Below, one piece after another: positions 1 through 5,776 of a DNA stretch of 5,776 bases (within the stretch, counting starts at the first letter, position 1; each line of letters begins with the position of its first letter). The notes beneath the pieces were generated by a model that searched no databases, had not been told where the DNA came from, and worked only from the letters and a program-made list of their open reading frames with translations. The DNA is from Clostridiales bacterium (GTDB taxonomy: Bacteria > Bacillota > Clostridia > Lachnospirales > WRAX01): NCBI GenBank assembly GCA_031277155.1, contig JAITMW010000113.1:1-5776 (forward strand), given 5' to 3'. The position numbers and the translations under genes were made by a program.

Positions 1-298
1 CCAGCGGCATTTCATAGCCATCAAGGCTGAACACATCGTCGCCGATGGTGATGATAATCACATCTTCGGCCCTTAGCAAGTGTACCTCCTGCGTGTCCTG
101 ATGCCAGGCCACATCAAAACCCAAATGATCAAACACGCCGCGGACGGGCACAAGGGCGCGGCCATCGGCAATTGTGGGCTGCTGTCCCTGAAAATTGATT
201 TGCGCGCCGTCGATTGTGACGGCAATCTCGTTTGCCAGCAGCGCGCCGGTCTGCATAAGACCCAACATCAGCACTGTTACAATAATCCTCTTTAGCAT
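1..298 (-). CDS. Exported stalk-domain protein (copper amine oxidase N-terminal-like), partial
   Basis: The gene starts at 298 and runs off the left edge, so only the first 99 residues are visible. Residues 1-22 look like a Sec signal peptide: K3-R4, a hydrophobic core (IIVTVLMLGLM), and an ALLA end before NE. Residues 26-73 (VTIDGAQINF, then ADGRALVPVRGVFDHLGFDVAWHQDTQEV, spanning about 45-72) match the pattern of the copper amine oxidase N-terminal or stalk domain: a beta hairpin, the D-GR-LVP-R core, a short helix ending in LG, then V-W. In Firmicutes this domain occurs mostly in secreted or wall-associated proteins with varied C-terminal partners, and it does not imply amine oxidase activity. 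The start is set by a strong GGAGGAGG site at 303-310, which lies inside the end of the pyrophosphatase gene. The ATGCTAA junction makes a 7-nt overlap that suggests translational coupling. The C-terminal part, and so the real function, is outside the window. Confidence 0.85.
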   Translation of the reverse strand, partial: MLKRIIVTVLMLGLMQTGALLANEIAVTIDGAQINFQGQQPTIADGRALVPVRGVFDHLGFDVAWHQDTQEVHLLRAEDVIIITIGDDVFSLDGYEMPL

Positions 299-1956
299 AT
301 TTCCTCCTCCCTAATGCCTGTCGTGGCAATTTGTGTCAAAACAGGCACAATTTGCTTTTTGCGCGAAACCACCCCGGGCAAAAAGATGTGGTCTTCGCTT
401 ATTTTCATGCCAAAGGCGGTGTCCAGCAGGTCCTTCGCCCGGCCCACGGCCAAAATTTCGCTGCCGCCGGCCACGATGTCCGTAATCATCAGCATCACCA
501 GGTCGCAGGGATTTTTGTCGTAAAAAGCGCGCATTTTGCGGAAAATTTCGTCCACACGGCTGGCGATGCCCGCAAAGTCCAAGGTGTTAATTTGCGAAAT
601 ATATGCGGTTGTTTTGCCGAAGGTAAAGCGTTTGCGGTCCATAGCCAGCATTTGCTCCACACTGGTTTTTTCCACGGCTGTGCCCGCTTTAAACATCGCG
701 CGGCCATAATCCATAATATCCACCTCGGCAATTGTGGCAAGGGCCTCTGCAGCGGCCTTATCGCTTGGCGTACATGTGGGCGAGGAAAACATCAGCGTGT
801 CGGACAATATGGCCGAAAGCATGGCCCCGGCAATTTCCTTGGGGATTGCCACGCGGTTTTCGCGATACATTCTGGCTATGATGGTGGCGGTGCAGCCCAC
901 GGGCTCGCTGCGGATATACAGGGGGGATTCGGTTTGAATGTCCGCCACCCGGTGATGGTCTATAATTTCCACAATTTCGGCCTGCTCCAGCCCTTCAACG
1001 GACTGGCTGCGCTCGTTATGGTCGATTAAAATCACCTTTTTGCCGCCTGACGCCATCAAATGCCGCCGCGACACAATGCCGTACAGCGCGCCGGTTTTGT
1101 CCAAAACAGGAAAGTTGCGGTGTTTTGACACGCGCATAACATCGGAAACATCGTCCAGATAGTTGTTTTCGGAAAAAGTAACCACATTGCCCACATTCAT
1201 CAGGCTGCCCACGGAAATGGCCTGGGAAACCAGGCTGATGGCCTTAAACACGGAATAATCCACGCAGACGACGGCGCATTTTGCCCCTTCCAGGCCCTTT
1301 GGCTTCACACCGTTTGTCAAAATGATGCAGCCAAAATTATATTCGTATGCAAGCCGCCACGCGTTGTCAACTTTCCCTGTGATAACAACGTCTTTGTCGG
1401 TTATCACGGTCTCTTCGCCAAAATTTGTGCCCACATAAAGCGAGCCTTCCAGCTTTTCGTATTTATATTCGCCGCCCACATGCACGCCGCCCAGGATATC
1501 AACCAAATTGCGATACAGAATTTCGTGGCGCTTCACCACATCTTCATCAGAAACCTCCATGAATATGCGAGTGACATCGCCCATTGCCAAAATGCCCTTT
1601 ACGGCCTTGCTTTCGGACACAATGGGGATTATGCGGCTGCCGTCAGAGGAGATAAGCATGTCCCAGGCTTTTTTTACAGGCTCGCTTTCCTTCAGGGTGT
1701 CCGGCTGATAAAGCTCTAAATCGCGCAGCTTTAGCCGCACATCATGCAAGATGGGCGGTTTTTTTATGCCAAAATGCTTTAGGGCAAAGTCGGTTTCTTT
1801 GTTAATTTCTCCCAGGCGATAGGCCTTTGCGCCGCGAAAGCCCAGCTCTCTTTTCAGATGGGCATAGGCAATGGCGGAGCATATAGAGTCCGTATCGGGG
1901 TTTTTGTGGCCGAAAATATGTAAATGCTCGTGGGCCGGCACATTGTTTAAAGACAT
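292..1956 (-). CDS. CBS-DRTGG-CBS manganese-dependent inorganic pyrophosphatase (family II)
   Basis: This 554-residue cytosolic enzyme hydrolyses pyrophosphate to phosphate, pulling biosynthetic reactions forward. The DHH catalytic domain is split. Its first part carries GHKNPDTDS at 16-24 (ligands H17, D21, D23). After a regulatory insert it resumes with DHN at 312-314 and DHH at 333-335, then SDT at 385-387. The C-terminal DHHA2 part holds the substrate-binding SRKKQ at 531-535. All expected metal ligands are present. The insert reads as CBS1 (about 72-135), a DRTGG-like domain (about 136-245) and CBS2 (about 246-305). Characterised relatives, such as the Clostridium perfringens enzyme, have the same order and about the same length. 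In that family AMP and ADP inhibit through the CBS pair, while ATP and diadenosine polyphosphates activate, so the enzyme probably senses adenylate state. AAGGAGG at 1963-1969 lies 6 nt before the ATG and fixes the start. It follows the amidotransferase gene by 39 bp and overlaps the next gene by 7 nt. Confidence 0.97.
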   Translation of the reverse strand: MSLNNVPAHEHLHIFGHKNPDTDSICSAIAYAHLKRELGFRGAKAYRLGEINKETDFALKHFGIKKPPILHDVRLKLRDLELYQPDTLKESEPVKKAWDMLISSDGSRIIPIVSESKAVKGILAMGDVTRIFMEVSDEDVVKRHEILYRNLVDILGGVHVGGEYKYEKLEGSLYVGTNFGEETVITDKDVVITGKVDNAWRLAYEYNFGCIILTNGVKPKGLEGAKCAVVCVDYSVFKAISLVSQAISVGSLMNVGNVVTFSENNYLDDVSDVMRVSKHRNFPVLDKTGALYGIVSRRHLMASGGKKVILIDHNERSQSVEGLEQAEIVEIIDHHRVADIQTESPLYIRSEPVGCTATIIARMYRENRVAIPKEIAGAMLSAILSDTLMFSSPTCTPSDKAAAEALATIAEVDIMDYGRAMFKAGTAVEKTSVEQMLAMDRKRFTFGKTTAYISQINTLDFAGIASRVDEIFRKMRAFYDKNPCDLVMLMITDIVAGGSEILAVGRAKDLLDTAFGMKISEDHIFLPGVVSRKKQIVPVLTQIATTGIREEEIC

Positions 1957-1986
1957 GATGCGCCTCCTTGTGAAAGTAATAAATCA

Positions 1987-2015
1987 ATTATATCATTAGT
2001 TTGCCAAAATTGAAA
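1987..2015 (-). promoter_or_regulatory. Possible internal promoter for the pyrophosphatase gene
   Basis: On the minus strand a perfect extended -10, TGATATAAT, occupies 1995-1987, starting inside the 39-bp gap just after the amidotransferase stop codon. A weak -35 candidate, TTTCAA (3 of 6 consensus bases), lies 17 bp upstream at 2015-2010. Initiation would fall near 1980 and give a leader of about 24 nt before the pyrophosphatase ATG. Extended -10 promoters tolerate a poor -35, so a secondary promoter is plausible. The gap is AT-rich, so chance is also possible. Confidence 0.4.
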
Positions 2016-2670
2016 CCACGAATTCTTGAAAAATCCGAAAATGTTCCGGCATGTCAATCAGCTCTTCCGGATGCCATTGCACGCCCAAAACAAACGGCTT
2101 ATCCGCGCAGCACAGGGCTTCAACGGTGCCATCGGGCGCCGTAGCGCAAATTTCAAGCCCCTCTGCCATATTATACCTGTCCGCCGCCTGATGATGCGTC
2201 GAATTTACCATAACATCTGACATGCCCATAATCTGCGCCAATCTGCCGCCAACATGCACCCCATGCGCGGGCATATTGCGCGGCCGGCTTTGCTTATGCC
2301 CCTCGATATGCTGCACAATGCCGCCGCCCAAGGCCACATTGAGAATTTGCAGGCCGCGGCAAATGCCCAAAATCGGCATGTTGCGGGCATATGCGGCGCG
2401 GGCCGCGGCAATCTCGGCCTCATCCCGCTGCGGCCAGATATCTGCGGCCATTTCGTGGGTTGGCTCTCCCAAAAAGGCGCCGTCAATATCGCCGCCGCCG
2501 GAAAGCAGCAGGCCGTCAATGGCGTCAATGGCCCGGCTGATATGGTCTGCGGACGGCAGCAGCACAGGCACGCCCCCCGCCCGCCCGATGGCCAGGATAT
2601 ACGCGCTGTTTAAAAAATGCTTCTGCGTGTCCATGCTTGTGGTGATTCCGATAATTGGTTTTTTTCTCAT
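1996..2670 (-). CDS. Gamma-glutamyl-gamma-aminobutyrate hydrolase family protein (peptidase C26, class I glutamine amidotransferase-like)
   Basis: This 224-residue protein shows the class I glutamine amidotransferase fold. MRKKPIIGIT is the opening strand. The nucleophile elbow GICRGLQ at 102-108 places the catalytic cysteine at C104. The HPE motif at 200-202 supplies H200 and E202 to complete the triad. LLLSGGGDI at 54-62, QRDEAE at 81-86 and VNSTHHQA at 155-162 are typical of the PuuD/C26 subgroup, which cleaves gamma-glutamyl amide bonds, for example gamma-glutamyl-GABA in putrescine breakdown. No synthetase domain or adjacent synthetase gene is visible, which favours a stand-alone hydrolase. 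It is slightly shorter than the usual 240-255 residues. There is no signal peptide, so it should be cytosolic. Its ATG follows the M16 stop codon with no gap (TAG then ATG). AAGGAAGG at 2676-2683 sits in the end of the M16 gene, so the two are probably translationally coupled. The substrate cannot be decided, since no other putrescine genes are seen here. Confidence 0.93.
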   Translation of the reverse strand: MRKKPIIGITTSMDTQKHFLNSAYILAIGRAGGVPVLLPSADHISRAIDAIDGLLLSGGGDIDGAFLGEPTHEMAADIWPQRDEAEIAAARAAYARNMPILGICRGLQILNVALGGGIVQHIEGHKQSRPRNMPAHGVHVGGRLAQIMGMSDVMVNSTHHQAADRYNMAEGLEICATAPDGTVEALCCADKPFVLGVQWHPEELIDMPEHFRIFQEFVVSILAN

Positions 2671-5571
2671 CTAAACCTTCCTTATATTTCCAAACAGCTG
2701 CTGATTTTGCACAATGGCCGCCTCGGAGCCCACCGCGCAGAAATTATCCTGGGCCAGCGCGGCCTCCAAAACATTTGCCAGGCCGTGAATTGTCGCTAAA
2801 TCAGCGGAAAGAATTTCATCCCTCTCTTTTTGGCGCGCCTCGTCCGTGATGCCCAGTATGTGGTTCACGGCGGCCACAAAACCTTTGTGCGCGTTGGTTG
2901 CGGGGCGGTCGAAGCTGCGTATGGTGCCCAGGATGAATTTTTCCATTTCGGCGCGGGAAAGGTCAAGGCTCTTGACATGCTCCGCCGCACCCTTGAAAAC
3001 CTCGTAAGTATTGGCCACATGGGGGTCGCGGTAGGAATACAAAAACATGCCGCCGTTGCGCCCAAAATTGCTGCCCATGCCGTATGCGCCGCCTTTTACG
3101 CGTATTTCGTCGTAAAGATAGTCGTCGATGATATTGGACAGCACCTTTAGGGCGCCCGTGTAGGCATGGCCGTCGGCGGCAATATTGGCCGCCATGGCGC
3201 AATATTGTACCTTTGAGGCAGTGATGAAGCCGTCGTTTTTGGGCGTGATAAGGGGGATGCCCGCGGGCTTTTCGCGGGGATACGCATCAAACAGGCCGTT
3301 GTGGAAATCTCTCAAATGATTGTTATACCTATTGTATAATTCATCCTCGGCCACTATGCTGTATTTCACATTCTCCTTGCTGTATATCATGCGGCAAAGC
3401 TCGTTTAAATCGCTTTGGAAAGAATCAAAGCGCACGTCAAAATTATCAAGCAGGTCTCTGACATACTCATAAAAAGACAGGCCACCCACAGCATCATTAT
3501 ACGCGGCGGCGGCGGAAAAATAGCCCGCGGCGCGCTCCACCGCGAAAACAGAGCCATTTGTGAGGAACATCTGCTCCATAGACGCCTTGATTTCCAGTAT
3601 ATAATTTTTGATTTGGCTTTTGTCGTCAAAGCGCGTATGCTGGGCAATTTCCGTGACAATTTCAAACATCTTGGCCGTGTTTGCGCTTAAAAACTTCGCA
3701 AAAACCGCGGCCCGGGGGTAAAATTCTTCCAGGGATTTTGAAATAATGTCGGTCGTAAAGGACAGGCCGCCCAAATTTGCCTTGATTTCTTCTGTTATGC
3801 CGCTTGTGGAATAGTTTTTCGTGCCGATTTTGGACAGGATGTATTGCAAAATTTTAACCGCCGGCAGGTAATTTTTAGGAAGATTACCAATATCAAACAT
3901 CATGGACACATACATGATGTCATTTGTGGTCAGCGGCGCCAAGAGAACCTGCGCATCACCCTCGCGGCGCACATTCAAAGGCACCTTTTCAATTTCGCGC
4001 TTTACATCGGAGACCGCAAGGCGCGGAATCAGGCTGCGGATTTCCTCGCTGTCCTGAGCTTCTTGAAAGGCGCGCAGGCCTTGATATTCGGCGATGGTCT
4101 GCGCAATTTCCTCTTCGGACATGGCGGCCTTTATTTCAGCCAGCTTTTTGGCCACATCGGCCTCCTTTTGGCCGTCCAGGTCCAAAACAGGGTTCAGCGT
4201 GACATATGCGCGGCTAGGATTGTCCAGAAGGTATTTCGTAATAAGGCCCTCCAGATAGCCGCCTTTTTCGCACAGGGCGCGGATTTCTTCCAAGTGGATG
4301 ATGCCCATCAAGCCGTCAAAGGGCGATTTTCCGTATGTCCATGTGGTCAGCGCGCGGGTTGTATAAATCAGGCCCTTGGGCTGATTTCCAAAATCTTCTT
4401 CTTTTGTCTGAAATTCCAAAAAATTCAAGCAGGCCGCCACAAACTTCTTGCTTAGGCCGTTTTGGGCAATGCTTGTTAATATGCCGTCCACAAGGGTTTT
4501 CAGCTCCTGCGCCGTCATTGCGGCGTTTTTCAGCGTAATTTGCATATAGGGATGCAGAATTTCGCCGCTGACATATCCGGATATGTCCTGGCCGGCCTCG
4601 GCCTCCACAAGGGCCTTGTACAGAGGCGACGCCGGGGTGGCCATCAGGATGTAATTCAGCAGCTTCAGCCCCGTGATATCCCGCAGGGACATGTCGTCAG
4701 GGAAATTTATGCCAACGGCCATGTAATTTTCTGCCAAATCGGCCTCATTGGCGACAGAATATGCATCCTGCACAAAAACGGGGGCCGCAAGGGGGGCCGC
4801 CGCCGCAATTTCAACGTCCGCGCCCCGGCCTGACGCAAGGGGCTGAAATTTTGACAGATATCCCGTGTGCAGCACATCAAGGCAATGGCCGATATCCATA
4901 TTGCCATAAAAAATTATCATGGCGTTTTGAGGGTGATAATATTTTTTGTGGAAATTGATGAGCTGCTCGTAATCCAGCTCCGGAATATGGTCGGGATTGC
5001 CGCCCGCATCCAGCTTGTAAAGCGAATTTGGATACAGCGCGCGGCGCAGGGCATTTTGTACCGCATCTTGGGGATCAGAATACGCGCCCTTCATCTCATT
5101 ATACACAATGCCGTTGTATTTCAGCGGGGCCTTTTCGCTCTCCAGTTGATAATGCCAGCCTTCCTGCATCAGCGTCTCTTTGCGGTCATAAATCTTCGGG
5201 AAAAACACCGCGTCCAGATAGACGTCCATCAAATTCAAAAAGTCCTTGTCATTTACGGATGCAATGGGGTATATTGTGCGGTCGGGATATGTCATCGCAT
5301 TGAGAAATGTGTATAGAGACCCCGCAGAAAGCTCGTTAAAAGGGTCTTTCAGCGGATATTTTCGCGAGCCGCCCAAAACGCAATGCTCCATGATATGGGC
5401 AATGCCCGTTTCGTTGGCGGGCGGCGTCTTAAAGGCTGCGCAAAACACCTTGTTGTCGTCCGCGCTTTTAAGGTGCATCACCGCGGCACCGCCCGCATGG
5501 CGGTATAAATAGCCCGCCGCGTTGATATGGGGCAGCTCCCGCGTGTCAATTAAGCTGTAGTTTTCATTCAT
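2671..5571 (-). CDS. M16C family zinc metallopeptidase (PreP/Cym1-like oligopeptidase, insulinase superfamily)
   Basis: This 966-residue protein matches the full length of the presequence protease (PreP/Cym1) group, whose members enclose unfolded peptides in a chamber made of four homologous domains and degrade them. The inverted zinc motif HIMEH at 59-63 gives ligands H59 and H63 and catalytic E62. The third ligand is E159 in NEMKG, 96 residues after H63 as in plant PreP. Family landmarks GGNPDHIPEL (190-199) and HKKYYHPQNA (208-217) follow. A charged helical linker (about 465-530, including SLIPRL) separates the two halves, as in the M16C-associated domain. The C-terminal half keeps R824 and Y830 in IRVKGGAYG, the pair that contacts substrate in the active site. 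No signal peptide or membrane segment is seen, so it is probably a cytosolic peptide scavenger. An in-frame TAA directly before the ATG excludes an upstream start. The ribosome site is modest (AGGA at 5581-5584). It heads the leftward operon. Confidence 0.97.
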   Translation of the reverse strand: MNENYSLIDTRELPHINAAGYLYRHAGGAAVMHLKSADDNKVFCAAFKTPPANETGIAHIMEHCVLGGSRKYPLKDPFNELSAGSLYTFLNAMTYPDRTIYPIASVNDKDFLNLMDVYLDAVFFPKIYDRKETLMQEGWHYQLESEKAPLKYNGIVYNEMKGAYSDPQDAVQNALRRALYPNSLYKLDAGGNPDHIPELDYEQLINFHKKYYHPQNAMIIFYGNMDIGHCLDVLHTGYLSKFQPLASGRGADVEIAAAAPLAAPVFVQDAYSVANEADLAENYMAVGINFPDDMSLRDITGLKLLNYILMATPASPLYKALVEAEAGQDISGYVSGEILHPYMQITLKNAAMTAQELKTLVDGILTSIAQNGLSKKFVAACLNFLEFQTKEEDFGNQPKGLIYTTRALTTWTYGKSPFDGLMGIIHLEEIRALCEKGGYLEGLITKYLLDNPSRAYVTLNPVLDLDGQKEADVAKKLAEIKAAMSEEEIAQTIAEYQGLRAFQEAQDSEEIRSLIPRLAVSDVKREIEKVPLNVRREGDAQVLLAPLTTNDIMYVSMMFDIGNLPKNYLPAVKILQYILSKIGTKNYSTSGITEEIKANLGGLSFTTDIISKSLEEFYPRAAVFAKFLSANTAKMFEIVTEIAQHTRFDDKSQIKNYILEIKASMEQMFLTNGSVFAVERAAGYFSAAAAYNDAVGGLSFYEYVRDLLDNFDVRFDSFQSDLNELCRMIYSKENVKYSIVAEDELYNRYNNHLRDFHNGLFDAYPREKPAGIPLITPKNDGFITASKVQYCAMAANIAADGHAYTGALKVLSNIIDDYLYDEIRVKGGAYGMGSNFGRNGGMFLYSYRDPHVANTYEVFKGAAEHVKSLDLSRAEMEKFILGTIRSFDRPATNAHKGFVAAVNHILGITDEARQKERDEILSADLATIHGLANVLEAALAQDNFCAVGSEAAIVQNQQLFGNIRKV

Positions 5572-5601
5572 TTAAACACGTCCTATGTTTTATTTGCGTT
5601 T

Positions 5602-5630
5602 ATTATAACACCTTGCCGGGGCAATTGCAA
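5602..5630 (-). promoter_or_regulatory. Promoter of the M16 peptidase operon
   Basis: Read on the minus strand, TTGCAA (5630-5625) is followed after exactly 17 bp by TATAAT (5607-5602). An upstream TG at 5610-5609 makes a full TGTTATAAT extended -10. The -35 matches 4 of 6 consensus bases and the -10 matches all 6. Initiation near 5595 would leave a leader of about 24 nt before the M16 start codon at 5571. This is the expected housekeeping sigma promoter for the operon, and it is embedded in the inverted repeat at 5602-5641. Confidence 0.75.
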
Positions 5631-5641
5631 TGTGCTATAAT
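5613..5641 (+). promoter_or_regulatory. Rightward promoter for the small hydrophobic ORF
   Basis: TTGCCG (5613-5618, 4 of 6 consensus bases) is followed after 17 bp by TATAAT (5636-5641), with TG at 5633-5634 forming the extended -10 TGCTATAAT. Initiation would be near 5648, giving a leader of about 62 nt before the ATG at 5710. It overlaps the leftward operon promoter almost completely, so RNA polymerase should not be able to occupy both at once. Confidence 0.65.
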
Positions 5642-5677
5642 TAAGTTGCCCGTGGTTGAAGCGGTCGGTTGGTTCTT

Positions 5678-5705
5678 CTCTCTTTCCGTACACGAAAGAG
5701 GGTGG
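5678..5705 (+). promoter_or_regulatory. Hairpin sequestering the Shine-Dalgarno of the small ORF
   Basis: CTCTTTC (5680-5686) and GAAAGAG (5694-5700) form a perfect 7-bp stem around the 7-nt loop CGTACAC. It can be lengthened by a T-G wobble (5679/5701) and a C-G pair (5678/5702). The 3' arm contains the GAGGG ribosome binding sequence (5698-5702), which lies 7 nt before the ATG at 5710. If it forms in the mRNA, the hairpin would block initiation. There is no T-run after the stem, so it is not a standard intrinsic terminator. Confidence 0.65.
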
Positions 5706-5709
5706 TCTG

Positions 5710-5776
5710 ATGTTATCTTACTTCGAACTTCTGTATATAATACATGTGCAAATCGCAATTGTGATTGCATTTCTTA
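5710..5776 (+). CDS. Small hydrophobic peptide, possible holin-like/type I toxin, partial
   Basis: From the ATG at 5710 an open frame of 22 codons continues past the right edge. The visible peptide begins MLSYFELLYII, continues HVQIAIVIAFL, and is almost entirely hydrophobic after residue 6, so it would form one membrane helix from the very N-terminus. This arrangement of an aromatic near position 4, an acidic residue near 5-6 and then a helix resembles the start of short holin-like or TxpA/BsrG-type toxin peptides of Firmicutes (for example BsrG starts MTVYESL). The match is by pattern only. GAGGG at 5698-5702 is a well-placed ribosome site, and a dedicated promoter with a structured leader precedes it. 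It diverges from the M16 operon. The alternative is the N-terminal helix of an ordinary small membrane protein. That it is a gene is fairly well supported; the toxin assignment is tentative. Confidence 0.55.
   Translation, partial: MLSYFELLYIIHVQIAIVIAFL

Larger units (their letters stand above)
5602..5641. repeat. 40-bp imperfect inverted repeat spanning divergent promoters
   Basis: The arms ATTATAACACCTTGC (5602-5616) and GCAATGTGCTATAAT (5627-5641) are inverted copies matching at 13 of 15 positions, separated by 10 bp. Each arm carries the -10 element of one promoter at its outer end and lies over the -35 of the opposite promoter at its inner end. The centre also holds TTGCC-GG-GGCAA (5613-5624) and the perfect palindrome GCAATTGC (5621-5628). 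Part of the symmetry follows from two consensus promoters facing apart, but the shared CAC and TTGC blocks go beyond that. It could be a regulator binding site. Confidence 0.7.

Noticed and set aside
167..737. Repeated CGGCAATTGTGG at about 167-178 and 726-737, with related GCAATTG at 5621 and 5755
   Set aside because: The first two copies fall within conserved coding stretches (TIAD and TIAE) written with favoured codons. The others are short and A/T-centred. There is no regular spacing or shared context to suggest a functional repeat.
331..1029. Long plus-strand open frame opposite the pyrophosphatase gene (232 codons)
   Set aside because: It is antisense to a gene with complete catalytic motifs. 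Its translation has no recognisable domain and is rich in His, Gly and Ala, as expected from reading the complement of a codon-biased gene. No ribosome site was recognised.
3844..4455. Plus-strand open frame of 203 codons opposite the M16 peptidase gene
   Set aside because: It lies wholly inside the M16C coding region on the other strand, shows no family motif or start signal, and is explained as a shadow.
5678..5702. Hairpin as an intrinsic terminator
   Set aside because: The stem is only 7-9 bp and is followed by GTGGTCTG rather than a T-run on the plus strand. The minus-strand reading also lacks one. Its overlap with the ribosome site explains it better.
5736..5741. Plus-strand TATAAT inside the small ORF
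   Set aside because: The -35 at the right distance (TTATCT) is poor, there is no TG extension in register, and it lies within coding sequence, so it is probably chance.
1..5776. CRISPR array, tRNA or rRNA genes, insertion sequence ends
   Set aside because: No regularly spaced direct repeats, cloverleaf with TTCRANNC-type loop, or transposase-like frame with flanking inverted repeats was seen by eye on either strand.

Overview
The window looks like a low-redundancy stretch of a Bacillota (Firmicutes) chromosome, probably an anaerobe of the Clostridia or Negativicutes type. This rests on three things. There is a CBS/DRTGG-regulated family II pyrophosphatase, an enzyme class best known from anaerobic Firmicutes. 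There is a secreted protein with a copper-amine-oxidase-like stalk domain, common in the same groups. There are strong GGAGG-type ribosome binding sites and TGnTATAAT extended -10 elements. The genus cannot be named from sequence reading alone.

Layout: almost the whole window is one leftward gene series on the minus strand. In transcription order these are a PreP/Cym1-like M16C zinc metallopeptidase (5571-2671), a class I glutamine amidotransferase-like gamma-glutamyl hydrolase of the C26/PuuD type (2670-1996), a CBS-DRTGG-CBS manganese-dependent inorganic pyrophosphatase (1956-292), and the beginning of an exported stalk-domain protein (298 to beyond the left edge). The junctions are 0 bp, 39 bp and a 7-nt overlap, so co-transcription is likely. 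The 39-bp gap, together with the end of the preceding gene, carries a possible second promoter. The first three products form a plausible cytosolic housekeeping set (peptide clearance, gamma-glutamyl compound hydrolysis, pyrophosphate removal), but the functional link is inference.

The right end differs. A 40-bp imperfect inverted repeat (5602-5641) holds two overlapping, oppositely directed promoters, each with a TGnTATAAT box and a 17-bp spacer. One faces the M16 operon and the other faces right. The right-facing transcript would have a leader of about 60 nt with a 9-bp hairpin that buries the Shine-Dalgarno sequence of a very hydrophobic small ORF (from 5710, cut by the window edge). This resembles the small holin-like or type I toxin peptides of Firmicutes and is the part of the window most worth following up.

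No tRNA, rRNA, CRISPR array, insertion sequence or convincing intrinsic terminator was found. Long open frames on the plus strand opposite the M16 and pyrophosphatase genes are interpreted as shadows.
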